In this document: positions 24,109 through 32,742 of the stretch, one piece after another
How positions within the stretch are numbered: position 1 is the stretch's first letter
Layout of the letters: each line of letters opens with the position of its first letter
Assembly: GCF_003797145.1 (NCBI RefSeq)
Contig: NZ_RKMG01000024.1
Coordinates: 1 to 33,874 of the forward strand
Direction: 5' to 3'
DNA length: 33,874 nt
From: Aerococcus agrisoli
GTDB lineage: Bacteria; Bacillota; Bacilli; Lactobacillales; Aerococcaceae
The notes under the pieces: generated by a model
Databases searched by the model: none
Seen by the model: only the letters and a program-made list of their open reading frames with translations
What the model was told of the DNA's origin: nothing
Made by a program: the position numbers and the translations under genes

Positions 24109-24445
24109 CGATTACAGAATCGCTCGCCATTCTGTATAAAAATGGTAAACTTGTCCAGAATAATTGCTGGTTGTGTATAAAAACGAGAATGCTTACCGAA
24201 TGAAATTGGATTCGGTAAAAAATCACGATATCGTCCCGAATAAAATCTGGTTCTGTATAACCCAAAAATCCTTTACAGAATGGGCAATTATTCTGTAAAA
24301 AAACGGAAATTTTTCCCGAATGGATTTGGATTCTGTAAAAAAACAAGAATGCTTACAGAATAAGATTTCATTCTGTAATCACAGTATCCCCATCAAATTC
24401 GGTGGTCGTAGAACTAACTAAAAGGTAGAGTTGCATCCGCAACTC
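24109..24445. repeat. Class 2 palindrome array, seven units at 40 bp (right inverted copy)
   Basis: Loops start at 24121, 24162, 24202, 24242, 24282, 24322 and 24362: one 41-bp step and then five exact 40-bp steps. Arms are TTACAGAAT / ATTCTGTAA and the covarying TTACCGAAT / ATTCGGTAA, with two hybrid units beginning CCCGAAT. Spacers of about 14 bases are A-rich on one side. The outer end repeats the GAGTTGC-ATCC-GCAACTC hairpin (24428-24445). Unit by unit it matches the reverse complement of 18113-18410, with the unit at 24322 extra. Confidence 0.9.
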
Positions 24446-24467
24446 ACCCGCTATTTTTCCTTATAGG

Positions 24468-24507
24468 TAAAACCCCCGCCATTTCCTAACAATGTGGCGG
24501 GGGTTTT
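24468..24507. terminator. Strong bidirectional terminator
   Basis: AAAACCCCCGCCA and TGGCGGGGGTTTT form a perfect 13-bp stem with a T run on both strands, between the palindrome array and the fructokinase-like gene. Confidence 0.92.
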
Positions 24508-24527
24508 CAACATCAAAAGACATCAAA

Positions 24528-24559
24528 AGGAAGGGTTGGTGCAAGCACCAACCCCTCCA
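24528..24559 (-). terminator. Second hairpin after the fructokinase-like gene
   Basis: GGGTTGGTGC and GCACCAACCC form a perfect 10-bp stem, with a modest T-rich stretch on the minus strand. It may act together with the stronger terminator beyond it. Confidence 0.65.
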
Positions 24560-24588
24560 TATAAAATCAATCATCTAAATAAACAAAA

Positions 24589-25464
24589 CTACGCTTCCAC
24601 AGTATCCTTCGCCAACAATAATGCCCCTGTAATCCCAGCATTATCACCTAGTTTTGGCAATTGAATATACTGATCAATTGGCGGTAAAGTCACGTAACCA
24701 TTCAAAGCCACAATCACTTGCTCTTTCACACGGTCCAACAAGTGTTCTTGGTGCATCACACCACCACCGATAACCACACGCTCAGGCGCCAACACAAGCG
24801 AATAACTCGCAATCGCTTGACCAAGGTAGTAAGCAACATAATCCCAAACCTCATGATCAGGAGAAATATCTGCACCCTTAATCCCCACACGTTTCTCAAT
24901 CGCAGGGCCAGAAACCAAACCTTCTAAACAATCACCGTGGAAAGGACAAGCCCCTTCAAAGGTATCATTCGGATGTTTGTGCACATGAATATGCCCCATT
25001 TCCGGATGCCCAAACGCATGGTAAATATCACCATTAATCGTGAAACCACCGCCAACACCCGTACCAACAGTTAGATACAGACAAGAATTAGCACCCTCAG
25101 CCGCACCAGAAGTATACTCCGCAAGCGAAGCACCATTCACATCCGTCGTCCAGCCCACAGGTTTACCAAACCAGCGCGTCAAATCGCCCACAAAATCATA
25201 ATTCGCCCAACCTTGCTTAGGCGTCTTCGTAATAAAACCATAAGTATCCGAATCATGGTTCACATCAATCGGTCCAAACGAACCCACACCAAAACTCACA
25301 ACCTCATATTGACTAAAAAAGTCCTTCACTTGGCTCATCGTCTCCGCCGGCACCGTCGTATCAATTCGCACCTGATCAATAATTTGCAAATCCGCATCCG
25401 CCACCGCACAAATAAATTTCGTACCACCGGCCTCAATCGCACCGTATAAAGTTCTCGCTTCCAT
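24589..25464 (-). CDS. ROK-family fructokinase-like sugar kinase
   Basis: A 291-aa ROK kinase. The opening LYGAIEAGGTKFICAVADAD is the pattern of ROK fructokinases (ScrK, GmuE). The glycine-rich TVGTGVGGGF follows near residue 105, and the zinc segment HPEMGHIHVHKHPNDTFEGACPFHGDC near 130 with the catalytic D in the preceding DVNGA block. Fructose to fructose-6-phosphate is the probable reaction; glucose or mannose use cannot be excluded. A GTG opens the frame earlier, but GGAGG is spaced for the ATG at 25464. The promoter has TATAAT at 25500-25505, and a partial CcpA-like word, TGCAAGCGCTAT, overlaps the -35 region. No transporter gene is adjacent. Confidence 0.9.
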   Translation of the reverse strand: MEARTLYGAIEAGGTKFICAVADADLQIIDQVRIDTTVPAETMSQVKDFFSQYEVVSFGVGSFGPIDVNHDSDTYGFITKTPKQGWANYDFVGDLTRWFGKPVGWTTDVNGASLAEYTSGAAEGANSCLYLTVGTGVGGGFTINGDIYHAFGHPEMGHIHVHKHPNDTFEGACPFHGDCLEGLVSGPAIEKRVGIKGADISPDHEVWDYVAYYLGQAIASYSLVLAPERVVIGGGVMHQEHLLDRVKEQVIVALNGYVTLPPIDQYIQLPKLGDNAGITGALLLAKDTVEA

Positions 25465-25505
25465 GCACAACGCCTCCACTAAAAGTATTTCTTCTTCCGA
25501 TTATA

Positions 25506-25728
25506 CCGAAAATAAATAGCGCTTGCATCCCTAATTTCACGCAATTCCCTATGAAAATCATCTAGCACAAAATCCGCCCCTTACTGATATGAAAATGACA
25601 TATTTCAGTCAAGATAAGTGTCATTTTAACCCGAAATATGCCACCAACCTTCCCAGCCCCAAAACACCAACCACTGGAACTTCCATTATTCAAAATCCAG
25701 TCTCAACAATCTCTTTCAATTAATACAC
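25506..25728. other. Intergenic stretch with one inverted repeat
   Basis: No gene is visible. AAAATGACA (25592-25600) and TGTCATTTT (25619-25627) are perfect inverted arms, and ATATTTC and GAAATAT interleave with them. It may be a worn palindrome unit or an operator; only one is present. Confidence 0.4.
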
Positions 25729-25766
25729 AAAAAGCACCTAACAAATATGTTAAGTGCCTGCTTTGC
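25728..25766 (-). terminator. Terminator of the 70-aa gene
   Basis: On the minus strand GCACTTAACA and TGTTAGGTGC pair around TATT, followed by TTTTTGTG. It lies 10 bases past the stop codon. Confidence 0.85.
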
Positions 25767-25775
25767 ATATTAGAT

Positions 25776-25988
25776 TTACCAGTCAAACTTTTCAATTTCT
25801 TCAATTTTTGAAACTTCACTTTCATCAAAACCAAAATATGCATACTTTGCATTTTCAATCGTTAATTCATCATATAACTCGTCTTCAGTATCGTATTTTG
25901 TATTGTATGTATTGCAAAAACCTTCCATTACTTCCCCATCGATGAAGGTAACTCTAATATATTTTCCAAAAAATTGATAAAAATCCAT
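25776..25988 (-). CDS. Small acidic protein with Sm-like pattern
   Basis: About 70 aa, very acidic (many E and D), with no signal or membrane segment. The course YIRVTFIDGEVMEGFCNTY, then ELTIENAKYAYFGFDESEVSKIEEI, resembles an LSm-type barrel, where a strand ending in DG is followed by a second strand and an I-x-x-I end. I infer this fold from pattern only. A TTG opens the frame earlier, but GAGGG is spaced 8 bases before the ATG at 25988. It has its own terminator. Function unknown. Confidence 0.7.
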   Translation of the reverse strand: MDFYQFFGKYIRVTFIDGEVMEGFCNTYNTKYDTEDELYDELTIENAKYAYFGFDESEVSKIEEIEKFDW

Positions 25989-26135
25989 TCTTAAGTCCCT
26001 CAAAATCTATAAAATTACATCTCATATATCATCATCATTATATTGCCATTCATTTAACTTATCAAAAGAAAAGAGGACAAAGTCACTCTTTTCCAGAATA
26101 TTTTTACTCTAAAATCTAACTAACCTAAAAAAATC

Positions 26136-26238
26136 TTACCTTCTATTGCGTAACGCCCTAATAAGTAGGAATAGCAATAAAACAACGATCACAAAAAACA
26201 AGAGTATTGCGATTAAAAAAAAAGCCAGACATCATCAT
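26136..26238 (-). pseudogene. Small membrane protein ORF broken by a nine-T run
   Basis: The minus strand has AGGGG 9 bases before ATGATGATG. Reading MMMSGFF and then losing one T of the run at 26215-26223 continues as LIAILLFFVIVVLLLFLLIRALRNRR and stop: one long transmembrane helix with a basic cytoplasmic end, 33 aa in all. As given, the run of nine T shifts the frame and stops early. A promoter with 17-base spacing lies 85 bases upstream. A homopolymer of this kind suits phase variation, a decayed gene or a sequencing error. Confidence 0.45.
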
Positions 26239-26323
26239 CACCCTCATCCCCTTCAAACTGTGACAAAGATTCGAAAAAAACACTTGTCCAAATAGGCACT
26301 TACTACTATTAATTCTTCCCTTA

Positions 26324-26352
26324 ATTATAATGCGCTTACAGATTCAACACAA
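26324..26352 (-). promoter_or_regulatory. Promoter upstream of the broken small ORF
   Basis: The minus strand has TTGTGT (26347-26352), a 17-base spacer and TATAAT (26324-26329). No other gene in this 700-base gap would use it. Confidence 0.55.
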
Positions 26353-26451
26353 AATTAAACCAGTAAAAACTTAGAATAAATTTTTTTGGCAATTACATGA
26401 ATCTCTTTCCAATTTAAAAACACGAATAGCAAGTCATAGCCGAAGGCGGAA

Positions 26452-26560
26452 GTGTATGTCCTTTAGCCGTGAAAAAGCATGTGATTCGAGACCATGGCTC
26501 GAATCCGAGTCTGGAGACCTTGACTCCAGACGGTGCCACGGCTTTTAAAGGACAATACAC
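26452..26560. repeat. Class 3 cloverleaf-like element
   Basis: The outer stem joins GTGTATGTCCTTTAGCCGTG to CACGGCTTTTAAAGGACA and ATACAC. Inside are two perfect 8-bp hairpins with 7-base loops: GATTCGAG-ACCATGG-CTCGAATC and GTCTGGAG-ACCTTGA-CTCCAGAC, held by a short GCA/TGC closing stem. The element is flanked by copies of AGCCGAAGG. A second copy with different stems lies at 33270-33400. It looks tRNA-like in outline but has no acceptor end, D or T loop. Confidence 0.75.
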
Positions 26561-26644
26561 GACAAGCCGAAGGTTCAAAAAATACCTATCACTAAAACAA
26601 AGTCAAAGCTATTCTATAATTAGAGCCAACGGCTCATGTTTATT

Positions 26645-26696
26645 ATCTTGTATAGAAAAAAGGTTAGAACTATAAAGTCCTAACCTTTTGAAAGAT
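26645..26696 (-). terminator. Terminator of serA
   Basis: On the minus strand AAAAGGTTAGGACTTTA and the pairing AGTTCTAACCTTTT form a long stem ending in TTTTTTC, 5 bases past the serA stop. Confidence 0.88.
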
Positions 26697-26700
26697 CTTA

Positions 26701-27921
26701 TTAGTATTCTTCGTAGAATGCACCTGGGTGTTCAATTGCACGAACACGGATAACATTGTCAACTTTGTTTAACTCATCAATCAAGTTTTCCACTTTAGAG
26801 CGGTCTAGTTCATCAAGATCAACCAAAGTATATGCATAATCACCACGACCACGGTTCACCATGTTAGAAATATTGATATCTAGATTCGCGATGAAAGTAG
26901 AAATCGTAGAAATCATGTTTGGAATATTCTTGTTGATTAGCGTAATTCTCCATGGAGAATTAAAGCTCATTTGAACAGATGGGAAGTTAACTGAGTTAAC
27001 GATGTCCCCTGTTTCTAAGAAACGTTTCAAATTCGCAGCCGCCATTTTCGCACAGTTAATTTCAGCCTCTTCAGTAGAAGCACCTAAGTGAGGTAACACG
27101 CGGATTTTTGGATGGTGCAATAAGTCTGCATCAGCAAAGTCAGTAATGTAACCACCAAGACGGTTGTCATTGATAGCTTTCAACACTGCATCCTTGTCCA
27201 CAATTGGGCCACGCGCAAAGTTGTAAAGATGTGCAGTAGCTTTCATTTGGGCAATTTCATGCTCACCAATCATGCCACGAGTTGAATCCATCAACGGCAC
27301 ATGGACAGTTACGAAATCACAGATTTTCAATAACTCATCTAATTCAAGCACACGATGTACACGGCGAGAAATGCTCCAAGCAGTATCAACAGATACATAT
27401 GGGTCATAACCGTACACTTCAATACCTAAACGTTCAGCATCGTTAGCGATTAAAGCACCGATAGCACCTAAACCAACAACACCTAATTTCTTACCAACTA
27501 GCTCATTACCAGCAAATTGTTTCTTGTGGTCTTCCGCAATAGCTTCTACATCGTCGCCAGGATTAAATGGGAAGTTTTGTACCCATTCATTCCCTTCTAA
27601 GATTGGACGAACTGATAAGAATAAGTTCGCTAAAACCAATTCTTTTACCGCATTGGCGTTAGCACCAGGTGTGTTGAAAACAACGACACCTTCTTGTGTT
27701 GCACGTTCAACAGGGATGTTGTTAGTCCCTGCACCAGCACGCGCAATGGCTTTTAAAGAAGCTGGAAATGGCATTTCATGTAAATTTTTAGAACGTAAAA
27801 TCACAGCATCCGGATCATCTGTATCGTTGATCGCGTACTTGTCATCTTCAAAACGTTCCATACCCTCTTGGGCAATCGCATTAAAAGTATTGATTTGATA
27901 AATTTGGTCTTTTAATTCCAT
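26701..27921 (-). CDS. serA: D-3-phosphoglycerate dehydrogenase
   Basis: A 406-aa protein of the short SerA type with a C-terminal ACT domain. It oxidises 3-phosphoglycerate to 3-phosphohydroxypyruvate with NAD, the first step of serine synthesis. The NAD loop is GVVGLGAIG near residue 148, the catalytic arginine lies in NFARGPIVD, and the catalytic histidine in LPHLGAST. The position that usually carries the catalytic glutamate (F-x-x-E) reads F-A-D-A-D here. The ACT domain (about 335-406: WRITLINKNIPNMISTIS...) probably senses serine. The start ATG has GGAGG at 10 bases. It lies directly downstream of serC. Confidence 0.95.
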   Translation of the reverse strand: MELKDQIYQINTFNAIAQEGMERFEDDKYAINDTDDPDAVILRSKNLHEMPFPASLKAIARAGAGTNNIPVERATQEGVVVFNTPGANANAVKELVLANLFLSVRPILEGNEWVQNFPFNPGDDVEAIAEDHKKQFAGNELVGKKLGVVGLGAIGALIANDAERLGIEVYGYDPYVSVDTAWSISRRVHRVLELDELLKICDFVTVHVPLMDSTRGMIGEHEIAQMKATAHLYNFARGPIVDKDAVLKAINDNRLGGYITDFADADLLHHPKIRVLPHLGASTEEAEINCAKMAAANLKRFLETGDIVNSVNFPSVQMSFNSPWRITLINKNIPNMISTISTFIANLDINISNMVNRGRGDYAYTLVDLDELDRSKVENLIDELNKVDNVIRVRAIEHPGAFYEEY

Positions 27922-27952
27922 CTGGTAAATTCCTCCATGCTTGGTTTATAAG

Positions 27953-27987
27953 GCATGAGGCTGAGGCAAACATTCCCAGCCTCGCTT
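27953..27987. other. Hairpin between serC and serA
   Basis: GAGGCTGAGG and CCCAGCCTC form a stem with one bulge around CAAACATT in the 76-base gap. There is no T run, so it looks like an mRNA stability or processing element, or a partial attenuator, more than a terminator. Confidence 0.45.
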
Positions 27988-27997
27988 CAACTAGAAA

Positions 27998-29083
27998 TTA
28001 GGCTTTGTGTTTTGCTTCAAAAGCTTTCATAAAATCGATTAAGGCATGAACCCCTTCAATTGGGAAGGCGTTGTATAGGCTGGCACGCATACCACCTACT
28101 GAACGGTGACCTTTCAATTGTTTAAAGCCAGCTGCATCAGCTTCAGCAATAAATTGTTTGTCCAATTCTGGGTCATTTGTTAAGAATGGAATGTTGGTCA
28201 ATGAACGATTTTCCACTTTCACATTATTGACAAAAAGACTTGAATTATCAATATAATCGTATAGTAAATTCGCACGCTCTTTGGCATTGGCATACATTGC
28301 CTCTTGTCCACCACGGCTAGCGATCCAGTCTAATACAAGACCAACCACATAGATAGCGAACGTTGGTGGTGTATTTAACATTGATTCATTATCCGCTTGT
28401 GTTGCATAGCTTAAGAAATCAGGCAATGTTTTGTCTTCTTTCAATAAGTCTTCACGGATGATGACAATTGTTACACCTGCAGGACCTAAGTTTTTTTGTG
28501 CTCCGGCAAAAATGACACCGAAATCTTCAACTTTGTAATCATTGGCAGTGATGTTTGAAGACATATCTGCAACTAAAGTCACACCATCAAATTTTGGAAT
28601 ATCATGGTAAGCAACCCCACCAATTGTTTCGTTGGTAGTGATGTATAAGTATGCTGCATTTGGATCTACATTTTCAGCGCCAAATGCTGGTACAGATGTG
28701 TAGCCATTGTCTTCAGAAGAAGCAATCACATCAACTGTTACGTCTTCAAGACGTTTCGCTGCTTTAATGGCTTTTGTTGCCCATGAACCAGTATTTACAT
28801 ATTGCACTTTTTGACCCTTAGCCAAGTTCAAAGGTAGTTGGGTAAATTGTTGTGTACCTCCACCTTGTAAAAATAAGACTTTATAGTTGTCAGGAATGTG
28901 CATAATATCACGTAGTTGTTGCTCAGCGCGTTCAACAATGTTGATAAAGGATGAGGAACGGTGGCTCAATTCCATCACGGACATTTCTGTACCGTTGTAA
29001 TTAAGTAGTTCCGCTTGGGCTTGTTCTAATACAGCTTTTGGCATTGTAGCCGGACCAGCTGAGAAATTATAAACAGTTGTCAT
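27998..29083 (-). CDS. serC: Phosphoserine aminotransferase
   Basis: A 361-aa PLP enzyme, class V. It converts 3-phosphohydroxypyruvate and glutamate to phosphoserine. Motifs run from VYNFSAGPATMP at the N-terminus, ELSHRSSSF, LFLQGGGTQQF, to the PLP-lysine segment GVIFAGAQKNLGPAGV, and GGMRASLYNA at the C-terminal end. The frame opens 54 bases earlier, but the ATG at 29083 with GAGGG upstream gives the family N-terminus. SerC and serA form a two-gene unit; no serB is present in the window. Confidence 0.96.
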   Translation of the reverse strand: MTTVYNFSAGPATMPKAVLEQAQAELLNYNGTEMSVMELSHRSSSFINIVERAEQQLRDIMHIPDNYKVLFLQGGGTQQFTQLPLNLAKGQKVQYVNTGSWATKAIKAAKRLEDVTVDVIASSEDNGYTSVPAFGAENVDPNAAYLYITTNETIGGVAYHDIPKFDGVTLVADMSSNITANDYKVEDFGVIFAGAQKNLGPAGVTIVIIREDLLKEDKTLPDFLSYATQADNESMLNTPPTFAIYVVGLVLDWIASRGGQEAMYANAKERANLLYDYIDNSSLFVNNVKVENRSLTNIPFLTNDPELDKQFIAEADAAGFKQLKGHRSVGGMRASLYNAFPIEGVHALIDFMKAFEAKHKA

Positions 29084-29211
29084 TTCTTTTTCCCTCATCT
29101 TTCGATATCTTATTTTGAACGACGTTTGCATCGTCACAATTATTATAATCTTTCATCTAATTTTAATCTACCTTTATTTTTTCTCATTTTTCTATTTAAC
29201 AAGTTTGTGCA

Positions 29212-29263
29212 TAATAGGAAAAGCCTATCAAGTCTATGGATGTTACTTGATTAGGCTTTCAGA
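29212..29263 (-). terminator. Terminator of the pur operon
   Basis: On the minus strand AAAGCCTAATCAAGTA pairs with ACTTGATAGGCTTTT (one bulge), with a T-rich tail. It lies 40 bases past the purL stop. Confidence 0.85.
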
Positions 29264-29299
29264 GATACAGTCTTCACATGGAAATTTTTTGTGAAAAAA

Positions 29300-31522
29300 T
29301 TATTTATTTAATAAAGCAGGAATTGCACCTTCAAAAATCTCATTTAATTCGTCAACCGCAACGTCAAAAGTTTCATCTTTTGTTGTCACAGCTAAAACGG
29401 CTGCTTCAGTCACGTGACCGATTGCTGTAAATTGGTGGCCGTATGCTTGTTCAAATGCTGCCTTTTTCGCATCAGATACAGACACGATAAAACGTGATGC
29501 ATTTTCTGCAAATAATTGTGCGCTTGGTAGGTCAACAGAAACTTCCGCACCGAAACCAGTGCCGAATGTAGCTTCCGCTAATGCAACACCTAAACCACCT
29601 TCAGCCAAGTCGTGGGCAGAGGCAAGGTAGCCAGATTTAATGGCTGCTAGAACAGCTGCTTGGTTGGCTTTTTCAGTTGCTAAATCGAATGGATATACGT
29701 CACCAGCGATTTCGCCTGTTTCTAATTTTTGCAATTCAGAACCGTTGAAGGCATTGGCAGTTTCACCGATGATGTAGATCGTGTCGCCCGCCGCTTTGAA
29801 GCCTTGAGTAGTCACTTGGTCTAAGTTTTCGATTAAACCAACCATACCAATCATTGGTGTTGGGTAGATAGCTGTACCGTTTGATTCGTTGTATAAAGAT
29901 ACATTCCCAGAAATTACTGGTGTATCCAATACTTGGCATGCTTCAGAAAGACCGTCTGCAGATTCAGCCATTTCGTAGAAAATTTCTGGATCTTCAGGGT
30001 TACCGTAGTTCAAGCAGTCAGTAATTGCCAATGGTTGACCACCAGAAGCCACGATATTACGCGCTGCTTCCGCAACTGCCATTTGTCCACCCACTTTAGG
30101 GTTTAAGTAGATGAAACGTGCGTTCACGTCCGTTGTCATAGCCAAAGCTTTTTGGGTGCCACGAATACGTAAAACGGCGGCATCTGAACCTGGTCCAACG
30201 ACTGTAGACGTGCGGACAACAGAGTCAAAGGTTTGGTAAGCAACACGTTTAGAGGCGATTGTTGGTTGGGCAAGCAAAGCTTTTAATGTATCAAGAGCCG
30301 GACGGTCGCTTGGTACATATTGGTCCATTGCTTTAAAAACGTCTAGGCGCGCAGGTTTGCTCGCTTCGCGGTAGTATACAGGCGCGTCTTCTGCAAGGGC
30401 GTCGACTGGCACGTTGGCCACTTCAATCCCTTTGTGGAATAGGCGGTAACGTCCATCGTCCGTAACATGACCAATGTTGACTGCATGTAAGTCATATTTC
30501 TTGAAGACCTCGTAAATTTCTTCTTCCATGCCTTTTTTCACACATAAAAGCATACGTTCTTGTGATTCAGATAACATCATTTCGTAAGGAGTCATTTCGC
30601 TCTCGCGTTGTGGTACATCATCAAGGTTCAATACTAGACCTGAACCAGCTTTTGACGCCATTTCAGCAGATGATGAAACTAGACCAGCAGCACCCATATC
30701 TTGGATACCAACTAGGGCATCTTGGTGGTTATGGATTACTTCAAGACAGGCTTCCATCAATAGTTTTTCCATGAATGGATCCCCTACTTGGACTGCTGAA
30801 CGGTTGCTTTCTTCTTCGTCGTTGAATTCTTCAGAGGCGAAAGTAGCCCCGTGAATCCCGTCACGACCAGTTTTGGCACCAACATAAATAATAGAGTTGC
30901 CGACACCAGTTGCTTGACCTTTTTGAATGTCTTTTTGATCGATTAAACCAACGCACATTACGTTTACTAAAGGATTACCTTTATAAGCGTTGTCAAAAGC
31001 GATTTCCCCACCAACGGTAGGAATACCGATGGCGTTACCGTAACCTGCGATACCTGCGATAATTTCTTCGAATAGGTATTTTGTACGGTCATCATCTAAT
31101 TCACCAAAACGTAGTGAATCTAGGACAGCGACAGGACGGGCACCCATTGAGAAGATGTCACGGATAATCCCACCAACACCAGTTGCTGCACCTTCATATG
31201 GTTCAACGGCAGATGGATGGTTGTGTGATTCTGCTTTGAATACCACGGCTTGGCCGTCACCGATATCAACGATACCAGCACCTTCACCAGGTCCTTGTAA
31301 CACTTGTTTCCCTTTCGTTGGGAATTTACGCAAAATCGGTTTAGAGTTTTTATATGAACAGTGTTCAGACCACATAACAGAGAATAAACCTGTCTCAGTG
31401 AAGTTTGGTAAACGTTGTAAAATATCGTCTGAAATGACACGATATTCTTCATCTGTTAAACCCCATTGGCGATAGATTTTTTCTTCTTGAATTTGTGTCG
31501 CTTTTAATTCTGTTTGTACCAC
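29300..31522 (-). CDS. purL: Phosphoribosylformylglycinamidine synthase, large subunit
   Basis: A 740-aa small-type PurL, which works in a complex with PurQ and PurS to turn FGAR, glutamine and ATP into FGAM. Visible motifs are [13 protein letters not shown] near residue 50, [29 protein letters not shown] and [21 protein letters not shown] in the first half, and the mirrored second half ([48 protein letters not shown]). The start is GTG with GGGAG at 8 bases, 3 bases after the purQ stop. It is the last gene of the purSQL unit. Confidence 0.97.
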   Translation of the reverse strand: MVQTELKATQIQEEKIYRQWGLTDEEYRVISDDILQRLPNFTETGLFSVMWSEHCSYKNSKPILRKFPTKGKQVLQGPGEGAGIVDIGDGQAVVFKAESHNHPSAVEPYEGAATGVGGIIRDIFSMGARPVAVLDSLRFGELDDDRTKYLFEEIIAGIAGYGNAIGIPTVGGEIAFDNAYKGNPLVNVMCVGLIDQKDIQKGQATGVGNSIIYVGAKTGRDGIHGATFASEEFNDEEESNRSAVQVGDPFMEKLLMEACLEVIHNHQDALVGIQDMGAAGLVSSSAEMASKAGSGLVLNLDDVPQRESEMTPYEMMLSESQERMLLCVKKGMEEEIYEVFKKYDLHAVNIGHVTDDGRYRLFHKGIEVANVPVDALAEDAPVYYREASKPARLDVFKAMDQYVPSDRPALDTLKALLAQPTIASKRVAYQTFDSVVRTSTVVGPGSDAAVLRIRGTQKALAMTTDVNARFIYLNPKVGGQMAVAEAARNIVASGGQPLAITDCLNYGNPEDPEIFYEMAESADGLSEACQVLDTPVISGNVSLYNESNGTAIYPTPMIGMVGLIENLDQVTTQGFKAAGDTIYIIGETANAFNGSELQKLETGEIAGDVYPFDLATEKANQAAVLAAIKSGYLASAHDLAEGGLGVALAEATFGTGFGAEVSVDLPSAQLFAENASRFIVSVSDAKKAAFEQAYGHQFTAIGHVTEAAVLAVTTKDETFDVAVDELNEIFEGAIPALLNK

Positions 31523-31525
31523 GAC

Positions 31526-32209
31526 TTAAGCTCCCTTCACTTGTGCTTCAAATGCCGTCAACATTGATTTAAACAATGGTAACCCGTCAGTGCCACCGAT
31601 AATCGCTTCAACTGCACGTTCTGGGTGAGGCATCATACCTAATACATTGCCGGCTTCGTTGGTAATACCTGCAATGTTTGCGCGTGAACCATTTGGATTG
31701 GTCCCTTCATATGTAAAGGCGATTTGACCATTTTTCACAAGCGCGTCATAGGTTTCATCGTCACATACATAGTTTCCTTCACCATGGGCAATAGGTACTG
31801 TAATGACTTGATCTTCTTCGTATTGATGTGTAAAGGCCGTTTTGTTGTTGGCAACTTTCAAAGCTTGTGGTTTACACACAAATTTCAATGAATCGTTACG
31901 GATTAAAGCACCTGGTAAAAGGCCTGCTTCACATAAAATTTGGAATCCGTTGCAAGCACCAAAAACGAATTTACCTTCTTCAGCAAAACGTTTTACTTCT
32001 GGCATGATGTTTGAGTAGTTGGCGATGGCACCACAACGTAAGTAGTCACCGTAAGAGAAACCACCTGGTACTAAAACAGCGTCGTAACCTTCTAGTGATG
32101 AGGCATCTGAAGATACGTATTCAGCATCTTGACCTAAGACGTCTTGAACTGCTGTCAACATATCCAAGTCACAGTTTGAGCCTGGAAATTGAATGACTGC
32201 AAACTTCAT
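31526..32209 (-). CDS. purQ: FGAM synthase, glutaminase subunit
   Basis: A 227-aa class I glutamine amidotransferase. The nucleophile cysteine is in [20 protein letters not shown] near residue 85 and the catalytic histidine and glutamate in [10 protein letters not shown] near 195. It supplies ammonia to PurL. Its ATG shares one base with the purS stop (TAATG), so it is coupled to purS. Confidence 0.97.
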   Translation of the reverse strand: MKFAVIQFPGSNCDLDMLTAVQDVLGQDAEYVSSDASSLEGYDAVLVPGGFSYGDYLRCGAIANYSNIMPEVKRFAEEGKFVFGACNGFQILCEAGLLPGALIRNDSLKFVCKPQALKVANNKTAFTHQYEEDQVITVPIAHGEGNYVCDDETYDALVKNGQIAFTYEGTNPNGSRANIAGITNEAGNVLGMMPHPERAVEAIIGGTDGLPLFKSMLTAFEAQVKGA

Positions 32210-32469
32210 TAGGCTTCCACCTCCACCTTTTGGATGTTGTAGCGGTAAGATTCCATGACTACATTAGCCAATAATTTATCAGAAATTGCTTCGATTTCAG
32301 CAGCTACGTGCGCTTCGTCATCACTTTCGACAACAATTTCAAAATATTTCCCTTGGCGAATTTCAGCAATATCAGTGTAACCCATACGGCCTACAGCACC
32401 TTTGATTGCTTCTCCTTGTGGATCCAAGATAGATTCCTTATATGTCACGAATACCTCTACTTTATACAT
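32209..32469 (-). CDS. purS: FGAM synthase, PurS subunit
   Basis: An 86-aa protein, [31 protein letters not shown] followed by the [12 protein letters not shown] strand, the normal PurS shape. It bridges PurQ and PurL. The ORF opens at 32475, where ATG touches AGGAGG with no gap. The ATG at 32469 has a 6-base spacing and is taken as the start. It is the first gene of the unit, with PurR boxes upstream. Confidence 0.95.
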   Translation of the reverse strand: MYKVEVFVTYKESILDPQGEAIKGAVGRMGYTDIAEIRQGKYFEIVVESDDEAHVAAEIEAISDKLLANVVMESYRYNIQKVEVEA

Positions 32470-32544
32470 GTTCATCCTCCTAAATTGGCGTACATTACGA
32501 TATTATGGATTAATTGTGCTTTTCCCATAAATTTATATGATTTC

Positions 32545-32573
32545 ATACTAGCACCTTATAGCACTAAAAGCAA
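32545..32573 (-). promoter_or_regulatory. purSQL promoter
   Basis: The minus strand has TTGCTT (32568-32573), a 17-base spacer and TAGTAT (32545-32550). The first PurR box would be centred about 66 bases upstream of the transcription start, close to the activating position known for lactococcal PurR. Confidence 0.6.
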
Positions 32574-32597
32574 ACGATTATTTTATTAATTTTATTT

Positions 32598-32669
32598 ATT
32601 GTTCGGTTTTAGGTGTAAAAAAGACGAATATTCGGTATTTAGTATGTCCATCGTTCATTTTTCGGATAT
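32598..32669. promoter_or_regulatory. Three PurR boxes in direct orientation at 29-30 bp
   Basis: On the minus strand the boxes read AAAACCGAACAAT (32598-32610), AATACCGAATATT (32627-32639) and ATATCCGAAAAAT (32657-32669). Against the consensus AWWWCCGAACWWT the first is perfect and the other two differ at one position each. Steps are 29 and 30 bp, three helical turns, so all face the same side. They serve purS and possibly the divergent gene at 32743. Confidence 0.8.
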
Positions 32670-32742
32670 CATTAGGCAATTTTTTGTAAACCCTATATAC
32701 TTTAAGTAAATAGATCCACCGCCAATAATAAGGAGGAAGCTG

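Noticed and set aside
26452..26560. tRNA gene
   Set aside because: The cloverleaf outline lacks a 7-bp acceptor stem with CCA site, the T-loop TTCGA context in the right place and a third arm. The second copy shows that it is a repeat family.
26469..26675. 68-aa plus-strand ORF
   Set aside because: It reads through the class 3 element and the serA terminator and lacks a ribosome binding site.
29084..29211. T-box leader for the serine genes
   Set aside because: The leader is too short and lacks the conserved T-box word and antiterminator.
32470..32742. Purine riboswitch upstream of purS
   Set aside because: I find no three-way junction with the conserved loop words; PurR boxes explain the region better.
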